The position numbers and the translations under genes are program-made. A stretch of DNA of 15,466 nt, taken from NCBI GenBank assembly GCA_036244855.1, contig BQKZ01010485.1:10395-25860 (forward strand). The letters run 5' to 3'. How positions within the stretch are numbered: position 1 is the stretch's first letter; every line of letters starts with the position of its first letter. This document shows, in pieces, positions 1 through 9,568 of the stretch. Below the pieces are notes generated by a model. It saw only the letters and a program-made list of their open reading frames with translations. It had not been told where the DNA came from and searched no databases. Source of the DNA: Temnopleurus reevesii (taxonomy: Eukaryota; Echinodermata; Echinoidea; Temnopleuroida; Temnopleuridae).

Positions 1-780
1 AAGGGCTTTTTTGGGGAAAGAACATTAATTGTCTCTTTATTTGTCTTGTGTATAGAATGTGATAAGAATTGGAATAGGAAAGTTGGAAAATTTTGCATAG
101 TATCGAGCATCCTGATTGGAATTAAAAATATAGGCCTATACTGGACAAGAATTTAAGAAACTCGTGCTACGTCGTGTGTTCTTGTGCGAGTGTATCTTTG
201 CGTGCGTATGTTTATTTGTGCCGGTGTGTATCTATGGCCATGATGGCACAGGTGATTGTTTTAATGAAATTATTCGTCAATCTACCAAATTACAAGAGTT
301 TCACATTTTCTGTCTGTTTATTTTTTTTACGGAACATTATGATTCCGATGAGATTTAATGAGAATTAGTATAATTTGTTTTGAGAGAATTACGAATTGTG
401 TTATACATTTATTTTTTTTTTTGCACTTTCTTAACGTGTCATAACTGATGTTGTTATTTTCCTTGACTATTATATGGGAACACTGGAAGAGTGAAAATGT
501 TCCTCCAAGCTCAAGTTTCTGCGCATTATCGCTATCACTCAGTTCATTCAAGATTTCTTACAAACCCAATAATGTATTATCCAAGACCAAGTATCGATGA
601 TGCCTCATGATGCATGCGGCGTCTAATAAAAACTTCATATCGTTGGCGATACACAGTGACTGGACACATCGCTTGCAATTCATCTCTCTCTGCCCTCTCG
701 ACAGGCTTGACTTCCGACATTCATTAAAAACCAACACACAGCCGCTTTAACAACATTATTACTTCAAGGCTGGGACCCAA
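1..780. other. Non-coding AT-rich stretch, no gene seen
   Basis: I see no convincing exon. Small frames of 64 to 74 codons occur on both strands but overlap one another and have low-complexity composition. The stretch holds a perfect 12-bp palindrome (TATAGGCCTATA, 129-140), a GT-rich degenerate tract (171-235) and an 11-base T run (412-422). Nothing here indicates a promoter or an RNA gene. Confidence 0.6.
171..235 (+). repeat. GT-rich degenerate simple repeat
   Basis: The stretch is dominated by gtgt, gtgc and gtat words, as expected of a decayed (GT)n microsatellite. Two short overlapping frames that cross it are cysteine- and valine-rich only because of this composition, so I do not treat them as genes. 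Confidence 0.45.
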
Positions 781-1560
781 TTACTGGGTAAAAAGGGCTT
801 TATTGTATCGTCACTTGGTGCTCATATTGGGCACCTCCGACATGAACCTGGCGGAGTTGATTGGATAAGTAGACTGGAGGGGTAGGGCATGGGACATTTT
901 ACACTCGAAGGAGGGGAGGGAGGCTTACCTCACATTTGACTTTTCCAAAAGATCTGGTACGGAGGCACCGATATACGCTTTTGAGCTCAATAACAACAAG
1001 AATTTATCGACTATAAGTCCCTGAAAGGGCTCCACAAGATTGCAAACTCAGGTGCCTGGTCGGATATTTTGCGCATAAGCCAGCGTAGGTGCCGCGTAAT
1101 AGCATTTTGTCGATCGCAAAAGATATGCGGAATTGCACTACGCATGCTAAGCGTGTGCCAATATCCTGGAGAGCGTACAAGAATAAAAATCTAAAACAGG
1201 GGGCAAACACTGACTCGAACGATTTCAGAAAAGCAAGATTAAACAGGGGACTTTCATCAATACCCCTTTTACCCCCCGCAATGCTCCTGAGATGAGGACC
1301 TTGCTATGACACGGTTTAATGCGATCAATGGCAGCAGTCGACCATGCGCGCACTACAGTGCAGATACTGATTTACCGTCACTGACATTATATGGCGGTCT
1401 TCTAAGCCCGCCATGTTCCCTTGAACGTGTGGATAGTCGTTCCACGATCGTGTGTCCTACTCCATGGTTAGGAAAAAAAGTACAATGCAACATGATTTCG
1501 AGATGGGATGAAAGGTATCAAAAGAAGTGAATGTGATAGGAAATTGAATGTGAGATTGAT
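781..1560. other. GC- and CpG-richer non-coding block
   Basis: Between about 840 and 1480 the sequence is visibly richer in G, C and CpG than its surroundings. It includes a purine-rich G cluster (910-923: runs of 2, 4, 3 and 2 G separated by single A) that might form a two-tier quadruplex. Open frames of 68 to 74 codons exist on both strands and resemble no family. It could be a short exon-bearing or regulatory region, or an old repeat; nothing decides between these. Confidence 0.4.
1391..1414. repeat. Perfect 7-bp hairpin with YY1-like arms
   Basis: The arms ATGGCGG (1391-1397) and CCGCCAT (1408-1414) are perfect complements around a 10-base loop. The arm contains the ATGGCGG core known from YY1 sites. 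Whether the inverted arrangement matters is unknown; a 7-bp match can occur by chance in 15 kb. Confidence 0.3.
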
Positions 1561-2640
1561 ATTCGGTGACCATGAATGGTAATAGATTTGGTGGTCATGT
1601 TCTTTTCCATCCAACTTCCAGTTTTATGCAATGCATTCCAACAGCCTTGATTCAATGCCGATTGCCGATTGCATCTCATGCACATGTATTACTTTTCTTT
1701 ATGCATTCCATTATAATATTTGCCACTTATTTCGTCAAAACTTTCAACTTCTTCACGCCTGCACAGACTAATATCTCTTGTTATGATTTGAAGACTAGCA
1801 CCTAGATTGCGTGTCATTGGTTTAACACGCGAAAGAGGTTAGGTCTTAATATACCGACCAAGATTAATATCTGAAATCTCCAGTAATGACTTGGCTCATG
1901 TTACGCTCCAGAAAGCAAGACCCTGCCATCAAACGATGATGTAATTCATCCAATGCTCTGATTCCGCGCACTACAGAGTAATAAACAGGTCCTAACAACC
2001 TATTTGGTTGCTTTCGTCGACCATGAGACAAGAAAAATAAAAAAAAAATATATATAATGAGATTGTCACCTTGGAAACTGAATTTTGGAACTGGGCTGGC
2101 TTTGTATATCATTAAAACGTCATCAGGGTTAGGGCTAAAAAAAAAGGGCTGAAATTATATCATTTTGGGGTACGTTTTTGTTTGATATCAGAGTTTTATG
2201 CGAATTTTGGGGTGTCGTGGAAATAATAATTTTTAATGAGACGACGCCCCCCAAAAAAAACACCCAAAAGAAATAAAAACAAAAGACTGGAATATCGGTA
2301 AAACCAGAATTTTAGAACCTTTATGCTGTCATTGCCTCTTTTTGGGCGGAGGGGGAGCAATGGGGAATTGGTAGAATTTTGCAGAATATTGTCGATTTTT
2401 GGACAATTTGACCCCCTCTTCTGCCTTTCTTGTTCTCAGTTATTCATGTTTAATTCTTTACAGCATCTCCCACTCCTTACCTAATAATGACTAAGGTATC
2501 TCAACCTCTCTTAATTCACTCCTGCAGTCATGACACTCGATACTCAGATACTCGTTTGCTTGGTGAGAAAGCATTCACCACAACACTAATTAATGACTTA
2601 CACGCGAGTCAGAGGTGTCATATTAAAAGGTGCAACCTCC
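1561..2640. other. Non-coding AT-rich stretch, no gene seen
   Basis: Frames of 79 codons (plus strand, from 1566) and 82 codons (minus strand, 1864-2112) are open but match nothing I recognise and are of a length expected by chance. There is a weak stem between 2205-2218 (ttttggggtgtcgt) and 2241-2256 (acgacgcc followed by a C and A run), and several A-rich tracts around 2040 and 2140-2280. Confidence 0.5.
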
Positions 2641-2654
2641 TGACTAATTAATTG
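2585..2654. promoter_or_regulatory. Two homeodomain-type TAATTA sites
   Basis: Two copies of ACTAATTAAT occur 58 bp apart, at 2585-2594 and 2643-2652. Each contains TAATTA, the classical core bound by many homeodomain proteins. The second copy lies just before a perfect hairpin at 2658-2688. In AT-rich DNA the core word is common, so only the shared longer word is notable. Function is inference. Confidence 0.2.
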
Positions 2655-2657
2655 TGT

Positions 2658-2688
2658 CTGATTCCATGAAACAATGGAATGGAATCAG
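2658..2688. repeat. Perfect 10-bp stem-loop
   Basis: CTGATTCCAT (2658-2667) and ATGGAATCAG (2679-2688) are exact reverse complements around an 11-base loop, gaaacaatgga. No U-tract follows and there is no neighbouring gene, so a terminator reading makes no sense here. It may be a remnant of a small fold-back sequence. Confidence 0.5.
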
Positions 2689-5090
2689 GCCAAAGTATTT
2701 CCTGTATAATTCACTCATCGATTGCTTTGTAGTGTGAGAGGTTTGATAGGGGCGTTTAGGAGGATGAATGGATACATTACATGTCGTGTGCCATTGATCA
2801 TTACGAAGTCACAACGCAGAAGTGAATTCTACGCCGTTTATTATTTTTTTTTTTACATGAACAGTTTTATTGAGTGCAAATGAGAATTGAACACAGTGCA
2901 TTTATAAAAGTTCCTGACATTCGTAATATTGTAATATGTAAAAACAATCAATTAATCTCGTTTAATCATTTTGTGGGAAAGTGCTCAGGTCTATCCATTT
3001 TGATAATTTCTCATGGGTTTTGTGGTAATATGTTGCTTTGTCAGAGTTGGGATCAATGTGCAACTTGTTGCAATTGTCGTTGAGAAGCTTATATTTATGT
3101 TGTCATTGTATATGAATCTTTGTACATTTTATATTTGTTACTTCCTATAGCCTACATATTGTACTTTTCAGATGTTGTTGAATTCTGCAGCTGTTCTTTT
3201 CATTCAGAAATTATATATCTATATATGCTATTTTCAAGTAACACACCTTTATTTTTAGATTTAATTCATTTTCTGGGACATCCTATTCTTGTAATAAGTA
3301 CAAATGTGAGATGAGAAACGCGCATGGAGGTCAATTGTGTACAAGGTTACAACATTATCTCTCTTCACCCATACATGACTGCATATATACATAATGCATC
3401 TCTCCCCAATATACCCTATGTAGCAAAATGGCGTCAATTGGTATGCAGAAGCACAGATATATTCATCATGGCGCCCGGCATATACCTCCCATTGGGGATT
3501 ATATCTATATCTGATTCAATCATGGGCTTAGTCACTAAAATATCTGGGCTGCAACCAAGGCCAGGATTTATTATCTAATTGGTTCTAATTCAGTATTCAA
3601 TCAATAGTCGATCCGGTATGAGCTCTTCAGATTTGTGTCTTCGTCAAATCGTATTAAACAATCTCAGGCACTCGTGTACATGAAACATTTGGGTTTTTAT
3701 GAAATAGCCTCTGACCTATTTTATCTTACTAAGATTCATTCCTAGTTTATTCCTTCCACTTAAAAAAAAAACCGTTTAATACAAGCTCGCTCGCATGTTT
3801 AACGAAATAGCTTGATCTAACCAAGGAATGTTTAATTAGTACGTGAAACTTCCAAATCTCGAATCCGAGACAAACAAAAAGCAAACACGTTGATTTCGCG
3901 AAACATAATCATTAATTTTACAAACCAAGAAAATGTCACATTCCATCCGTGTCACAGGGAGGCTTTAAAACTCAAACATTCATTCAAACTATGTAAGAAA
4001 ATTTGAAGAAAAAAGCACGTTTGCTTTGTTGTTGAGTGATTAGTGGTTAGTCTCTTGCATTTAACATGAAATACCATATTGGACGGGAAAACCCCAAGCT
4101 TTCCCACATCATTACTATGATAAACGACTAGCTTAACAGCTTCTGTATCACTTTTGTTTTTCTTATAGGTCTTTATCGATCGACCTTGTTAGGGGTTGCT
4201 CGGTTAGACATGTACAACAACATGCTGTGGTATCTATGTCTTTAAGGACTTGATGCTGTTATCGAAGAAGCGACATTAGCTGTTTGACGATCTACCCACA
4301 GTAGTAGGCTAAGAGACGATTTGTAGGTAAACTGCGACCCCGGGAGATAGATTAGAAGTAAGGCCCACGTCAACACTGCTTGGCAATGCAAAGGTAATTA
4401 CGTGAAGGGGCATCGAAAAAGGGGGCTGAACAGATAAACCAATGCCCCGCCGTGAACCGCCGAGCTATAACATTTTGAGGTCGGTCGATGATTGCGAATA
4501 GCTTGGAGGCAGATATGATAGTACTTTGGTCATTCACTGCGGGGTTTATATACGTCAGGCGTAAATGTGAATATAGTGCTTTATATTTCCCTTTCGGTTT
4601 ACAGTGGCAGACATATCAACTCCTTTCTTCGTACCTATAATTATGTTACATATACAAACATAGACACTGTTTTACAATATATTTTTTATACATTTTTTTA
4701 TTTAAAAATATATAAAAGATGTACACATACATTTTAATGGTAAATGAGCACCACGCACACCCGAAACAAATGCTACTTTATACAGAATTACCATGTAAGT
4801 TTCATGCCTTAATACCCTAACCCCTCCTCAAAAATGTAAGTTTGGAACACCCGAGCGCAGTAACCCCTCCATGCCCTTTGCTTGTCATAGTGCCAGAAGT
4901 CTAGTGTTGGTTTCTATCTCCTCCAGTATTCAGTATAATGAGGCCCACTGTGTATACACACTTGACATCTCAAAGCCAATCAGTGCGTGTAATTATGTCC
5001 TAACACGCCACACCACAGAACGCCACATTGTGGACCTTGCATAGGTCAACCATGTTCAGAGCATGAGTTGAAGATCATATTCATCATGGA
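2689..5090. other. Long non-coding stretch, no gene seen
   Basis: In about 2.4 kb I see no recognisable exon, RNA gene or transposon. Small frames (69, 64 and 84 codons at 2874, 3120 and 3324) are unremarkable. Visible details are an 11-base T run (2844-2854), a perfect palindrome TTTCGCGAAA (3894-3903, like a symmetric E2F site), an AT-only low-complexity patch around 4676-4720, and a small direct repeat of acgccaca near 5007-5030. Confidence 0.5.
3894..3903. promoter_or_regulatory. Symmetric E2F-like palindrome
   Basis: TTTCGCGAAA is a perfect 10-bp palindrome resembling the E2F/DP consensus on both strands. It stands alone, with no adjacent start site or gene that can be supported. It is recorded as a sequence match only. 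Confidence 0.15.
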
Positions 5091-5112
5091 GGGGGGGGGG
5101 GGGGGGGGGGGG
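5091..5112 (+). repeat. 22-base poly-G tract
   Basis: An uninterrupted run of 22 G follows GGA. Such runs can form quadruplexes, stall polymerases and cause sequencing and assembly slippage, so the exact length may not be reliable. Unlike the second poly-G tract at 6163-6178, no duplication is visible at its borders. Confidence 0.9.
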
Positions 5113-6160
5113 TCTCATAAAGCTTGTCGCAGCTACTATTAGTCAGCTCTGACTTAAACCTTGATTTAGATTGGATGAAAAGCACAATCCCTGATTGTTG
5201 CTATGGTAATTGTCGGAGAATGACTGCGACCAACTTTCATGAAAAGCCATCCAGTTCATGGTCCTCTTGCATTAATGTTGCGATTGTACGCAATTTAAAA
5301 GATAAATAAGTCCTATCCCGAGTGGTCAAAATTGGAGCTGTGTTTGATTTATAGACTTTTGCTTATACAATAATTCAAAATGCCCCTGAAAGTGAATCGA
5401 CTATGTATAATGATCAAACGATTTATTATTAGTTACTTATTGTATGTCTTGTCATTGGTTCCATAGTATGAGACATATCAAAGTTCAAAGGGTATCCTAT
5501 CTAAATTTATCAGAAATATGTGTATGCTATTTGCACTCACGTCTAACGCTACGTGAAAAAGACGATCTAAATACCTAGCCCCNAACCCCACATACTGTTA
5601 AACATACATTTCCTCGAATCTTCTGAAGGTGTCCGATTACATTTCATAACAAGAAAACTCAGAACTTCTACCCGGTCAATATTTTCTGCTTCCCTTCGCC
5701 AGAAAGCTAATCTCATATTAACGTCATTGCACAATCTCTTGGAAACGATAGCCAAGATACCCCAGCAGCTAGCTGGGTGCCATTGAAAACAAGTCTTGCT
5801 GTTGATAGCTGAAAGCATCTTAAGAATGTGTATTGCTGTGTGATTCAAGTGCCAGAGCGTGTTCGTTTGAACTTGGACGATGGGCGCATGCACATAAATC
5901 ACACCATGCCCAACCAATCTCTTAGGCCATAGAACAACACTTCAAGCGTTCTTCATTCTATGTGAGGGCGTATATCCGCGTAAATTGCTAAATAACTGAT
6001 ATGATTAACATTTAAACAATTTAGCGTATGTTAATGTTGGTTTGGCTCTGTGTACAACAAACACTGAATTCGTTTCTTGATTTAAGGCCTACGCTATTGG
6101 CACGCAAAGAATTAACAGCGAATGGACGTAAATGTTGATTACATTACAGAGACCGCGGAA
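5113..6160. other. Non-coding stretch with one unassigned open frame
   Basis: A 116-codon frame on the minus strand (5567-5917) is among the longest in the window. It includes the ambiguous base at 5583 and resembles no family. It has no clear splice sites or neighbouring frames that would extend it. In DNA of this composition an open frame of this length is only mildly unusual. I see nothing else in this stretch. Confidence 0.4.
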
Positions 6161-6162
6161 CT

Positions 6163-6178
6163 GGGGGGGGGGGGGGGG
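6163..6178 (+). repeat. 16-base poly-G tract
   Basis: Sixteen consecutive G directly precede an exact tandem duplication, and the last G is shared with the repeat unit. This position suggests either a recombination or replication-slippage breakpoint or an assembly join made at an unreadable homopolymer. Confidence 0.9.
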
Positions 6179-6294
6179 CAGCCATCAATTTTTTCCATAT
6201 AATAGGTTCAAGCCTATATGCATGGGAAGTGTTTGGTGCAGCCATCAATTTTTTCCATATAATAGGTTCAAGCCTATATGCATGGGAAGTGTTT
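6178..6294 (+). repeat. Exact 57-bp tandem duplication
   Basis: The 57 bases at 6178-6234 recur without a mismatch at 6238-6294, separated by 3 bases (ggt), giving a 60-bp period. After the second copy the sequence continues differently (aaatat instead of ggtgca). Each copy contains ATAGG-ttcaag-CCTAT, a small inverted repeat that includes the word ggttcaagcc, superficially like a tRNA B box; there is no A box or cloverleaf around it. Perfect identity in otherwise diverged non-coding DNA means the event is very recent or is an assembly artefact at the poly-G. The short frame crossing it (6229-6432) begins inside the repeat and is not a gene. Confidence 0.95.
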
Positions 6295-7090
6295 AAATAT
6301 GGAATACACAGTCGCCACTTTTCAAAACGTTACACAGTGCCTGTCACAAGTTTGCCCTTTGTCAATTCGGTCCAAAATTTACACAAAATTATGTTAGATA
6401 AGCTTAGCTGTATGGTGGTCATTATGGGATAGTAAATTGCATCTTCACATCTAAAATGACGTTCCTTTTAAGAAAAAAAAATGTAATTTGATGTGTCCCC
6501 TTATGGCCACCATAGAGATGATGTCAGCGCTGGCCTACTTAGAATCGTATAGCTTGAGTAACTCTTTATTTCATTCATGCGGGCTGTAGGGGGCATACAG
6601 ACTCAGCACTGAGGTGGATAGGGCAAGGCCACGAGTGATATGCATTCTAAATTAAATGATTTTACATAACGGATGAAAGCTATGATCTGAATAATATGAT
6701 TTACTGTAATGTAATAGTGCGTCATGCATAAATGTTGGACTACAAGTTCTGGTTCCGCAGTATAATGTGGAAGTATGTTCATGGATTTCTATTTTTAGTA
6801 TTCATATGTGATCAAAATATGTTGCTGGTTTGATATAACATAATTAATTCCGAATCATTAAGAAAACAACCCCCTACAAGCTTGTGTGATTCTGCTGTAC
6901 GATTATAACATTAACATACACATTAATTTACACGTGATATTTTTGTTTATAGTTTAAGGACAATCAAATAGCATAATCATTTAAATCTATGGTGTAGATA
7001 TGATAAAATTGACAGGACTTATGGATTTGTAAGATTTATGAAACACAATTACAACATGCCGTAAGAAGCTTTTGGATTATTATTCATGTT
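6295..7090. other. Non-coding AT-rich stretch, no gene seen
   Basis: There are no recognisable exons, RNA genes or repeats beyond short A and T tracts. The 67-codon plus-strand frame that ends at 6432 starts inside the tandem duplication and is not convincing. Confidence 0.5.
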
Positions 7091-7189
7091 TAAGCATCTG
7101 GGGTATAAAAACCATGAAGGAAAAATGGATGCATATTTATTCTTGAACATGAGTACCCGTATCTGGATACCGAAGTCAAAGGTTGAAGT

Positions 7190-7262
7190 TGTTTCTGATG
7201 GAAACTACCATACTGGGATTCGAATCGGTGAGCCTCTGGAACACCCCGCTTCACAATGACTT
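7190..7262 (-). mobile_element. Possible tRNA-derived SINE remnant
   Basis: Read on the minus strand, the sequence around 7210-7225 contains GATTCGAATCCC, close to the RNA polymerase III B-box (GGTTCGANNCC). It follows gaggctcacc, in the position of a variable region. The flanking bases do not form a proper T stem and I cannot place a good A box 30-60 bases upstream. It may be the decayed 5' part of a SINE or a chance match. The 71-codon minus-strand frame over it (7090-7305) is not a gene. Confidence 0.2.
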
Positions 7263-7374
7263 TAAGGGCCCCTCTGAAGATATATGAATTAAAATACCTC
7301 AACAATTATATCATTGACTGATTGCATGTGATTAAATTCAACAAAGTTATTTACAATATACTTTCTCGTATTCT

Positions 7375-7523
7375 GGGCCCCGTAACATAAATGTTTGCGA
7401 TTAATTGCTATTATGATAGCGATTGATATCAATCGCAAGTCTATGGCAAATCATGTGCTAAAGTTTGCAATTGATCGCAAAATCAAATAACGATTAATCG
7501 CAAACCTTTATGTTATGAGGCCC
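7375..7523. mobile_element. 149-bp fold-back (MITE-like) element
   Basis: The ends 7375-7412 and 7486-7523 are inverted copies of each other with 33 of 38 positions matching and no gaps. They begin gggcccc or gggcctc and contain taacataaa and tttgcgattaat. Inside lies a perfect 18-bp palindrome (GCGATTGATATCAATCGC, 7419-7436) and a near-palindrome, tttgcaattgatcgcaaa (7464-7481), so the word gcgattRat recurs at least four times in alternating orientation. The element is too short to encode protein. I recall compact fold-back repeats with gggccc and cataaa ends from marine invertebrate genomes, but I cannot name the family. No target-site duplication is evident. Non-autonomous mobilisation by a transposase encoded elsewhere is inference. 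Confidence 0.75.
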
Positions 7524-8023
7524 TGGTGGCTTTTTTTCTGTCACAAAGTGGGGCGAACGATAATAAAGATCATGTATAATTTTATGAAAAGAAATTACCT
7601 TACAAAACTTCAGAATTTAAAAATCTGATTTGCGTGACATTTGGAAAATGGTTTTTGCTTGGTCAGATTCACATGTCCGCTTTTTGCCAAATATCAAGAC
7701 CTTCTGGCATAAATGTAAGATAAAATAGGAAGTATTCAAGGAAAATGCCATTGGGTTCTAACCTAAATGGACTTGCTGTAACCTGATCGGTGATGATACA
7801 CGTAAATGCATGTATCCTTGCCTGATATATTCCCAATCGACCGTGCTACGGGAATCTACCAACCATTATTCTCTTCAAGGACCCTGCCACACATTACCCC
7901 CAGTATTGCACAAACCAGCATCATGAGAACGGTCTAAAAATGCATACATGTTCATAACCAGCGTCAATACGCTCTTTTCACTCCGCACTTTAGCTGAACC
8001 GTATGGTAACGTAGCGTAGTAGC
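7524..8023. other. Spacer between two fold-back elements
   Basis: About 500 bp without a recognisable gene or repeat. A short tandem-like patch, gtagcgtagtagcgta (8011-8026), runs into the left end of the next element. Confidence 0.5.
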
Positions 8024-8421
8024 GTAAAACGGGGCAAAGAGGGATACCGGGGTGAATATGGACAAAATTTTGTCGAGTAAAGATTCATTTTTTCTTATGA
8101 GGTTGACTCTGCTGTAAGATAGATATATCAACGCATATGAAAAATGAACTAAAAATGAAGGCAAATATGATAAAAAACACGATATAATCTATTTCTGAAA
8201 AATCAAATCGAACGCAAATTCAATGCTTCTTTGTAATGCTATTCAAATCCGAATTGGCTTGTTATTGTTGTGTCCGCACAGTTCAATACACGGCGAACGG
8301 CTCTATTGTCTATGACCGACTTCATTTTGCGGAAATAGTTTACATCGTGTTATAAGAAGATCTAAACAAAATGTTAGTTTTGTCCCTCTTCACCCCGACG
8401 TCCGTGTTCACCCCGTTTTAC
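8024..8421. mobile_element. 398-bp MITE-like element with 44-bp TIRs
   Basis: The left end (8024-8067) and the reverse complement of the right end (8378-8421) agree at 35 of 44 positions without gaps. Both start gtaaaacgggg and end ggacaaaa. Each repeat is itself built of two tandem sub-units of about 18-19 bases around the word cggggtgaa (clear in the right end, where cggggtgaacacggac is followed by cggggtgaagagggac). Weaker complementarity continues inward with small gaps to about 8098 (a shared ttcttat block). The interior is AT-rich with no open frame resembling a transposase, so this would be a non-autonomous DNA transposon. Target-site duplications are not clear, which suggests age or that the true ends lie a few bases off. 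Small frames overlapping it are not genes. Confidence 0.75.
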
Positions 8422-9467
8422 CAGACCTAGAGAAGAATATGATGACAGAATCCACAATAGCAAAATACTACCTTCGCATATGACATTGTGTGACAGGCTT
8501 TTCAGAAGGGCATATAGAATCAAAATGCATCATTTCGGATTCATCGGGAGCGATAAAAATGCATATAAATCCCCCATATTGCCTGGGTGCGGTTTCAAGA
8601 CAAGATATCATATTGCATCTCCCTATAACCATTATATTCCTCATCATTACTGTCTGATACTGCTGCACATGGAGGCATATAGACATGTCCAATTCTATTC
8701 TCTGCAGTAAAATACATTTTTCGAGAAGAGCCACAACCCAATGCAATGGTTGAGGTGCAACCATGTTGTGATTTCTATAATTTACTGTTAGTTTTTATTC
8801 CACGCTGACATTTCTTTCATAATATGTAAAAAAAAAAAAAATGGTTACGATTGTGTCTTTAATAAGCTGCATGCATGAACGGATGAATTTGGAACTAATA
8901 TAGAGAGTATACTATCTTTAAAGTCGAATTTCTATTCAGTATGTTTTCAAACAGGGACTCGCCTTCAAGCATTCATGCATATCCCCGCAATGGAGAGTGT
9001 GAATTAAAAAAAGCTATAGAGTAAAGCTCAGATATCTGTAAATTCATTGCAAAACAGTGATTTTAATTTAACATCAAGTAGTTGTTGCGAAAAAACAAAA
9101 ATAGATACTGGATTAGATTCATTATCTTATTCCGAAATGGAACAAAATTTAGTACATGTAAATTAAAACACCGAACTATGGCACAAGCATTTAGAATCGG
9201 GATAAATTAGTACTGGAGTTTTTCCATCTCGTTTAATGTGTTACGCAATATGAACACTGTGTCGAGTTTTGAACACCTTGCAATACACTATCATCTCATC
9301 GTTCATTGTTGTGTTGTGGTCCCTTTTGAAATATTTGGTCACAAATATTTTCCCCTTGAGGAAAAACCCAGGTACCAGGATTGCTTAATGGAGCACTGGA
9401 GAATTTATCTTTCTTTTATTCTCGGTGGTGATATTTTTCTTTCTTCGCTTGCTTCCGACTCCATCAG
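8422..9467. other. Non-coding stretch, no gene seen
   Basis: Overlapping frames of 98 codons (minus, 8468-8764) and 76 codons (plus, 8480-8710) and one of 82 codons (plus, 9238-9486) are open but match nothing I recognise and show no splice context. A 14-base A run (8828-8841) lies here; nothing upstream of it is a recognisable retroposed sequence. Confidence 0.45.
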
Positions 9468-9523
9468 GCCTAATTCAGATGCCTAGAACCTCGGGGCTCG
9501 AATACGAGGTAATGGGATTAGGC
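9468..9523 (+). repeat. Nested hairpin, 7-bp outer and 5-bp inner stem
   Basis: GCCTAAT (9468-9474) pairs perfectly with ATTAGGC (9517-9523), and inside it CCTCG (9489-9493) pairs with CGAGG (9505-9509). The outer stem has the length of a tRNA acceptor stem and the inner one that of an anticodon stem, but the loop is 11 bases and there are no D or T arms and no B box of proper form. It is therefore recorded as a structured inverted repeat, not a tRNA gene. Confidence 0.4.
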
Positions 9524-9568
9524 GAGCTACATCGTCTACAGCCCAACATATTGCGTTTTGTGTAACGC

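Noticed and set aside
2118..2130. gggttaggg as telomeric repeat
   Set aside because: Only a single TTAGGG unit is present, with no tandem array.
5567..5917. 116-codon minus-strand frame as a gene
   Set aside because: No recognisable domain, no neighbouring frames or splice context, it contains an ambiguous base, and one or two frames of this size are expected by chance in a window this long.
6203..6213. ggttcaagcc in the tandem duplication as a tRNA B box
   Set aside because: No A box, no cloverleaf and no acceptor stem around either copy; the surrounding ATAGG/CCTAT inverted repeat has a 6-base loop, not the 7-base T loop.
6229..6432. 67-codon frame as a gene
   Set aside because: It starts inside the exact 57-bp duplication and has no family resemblance.
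8480..8764. Overlapping plus and minus frames of 76 and 98 codons
   Set aside because: They are antisense to one another, match no known family and show no exon boundaries.
8828..8841. 14-base A run as the tail of a processed retrocopy
   Set aside because: The sequence before it shows no recognisable coding or retroelement content and no flanking target duplication was seen.
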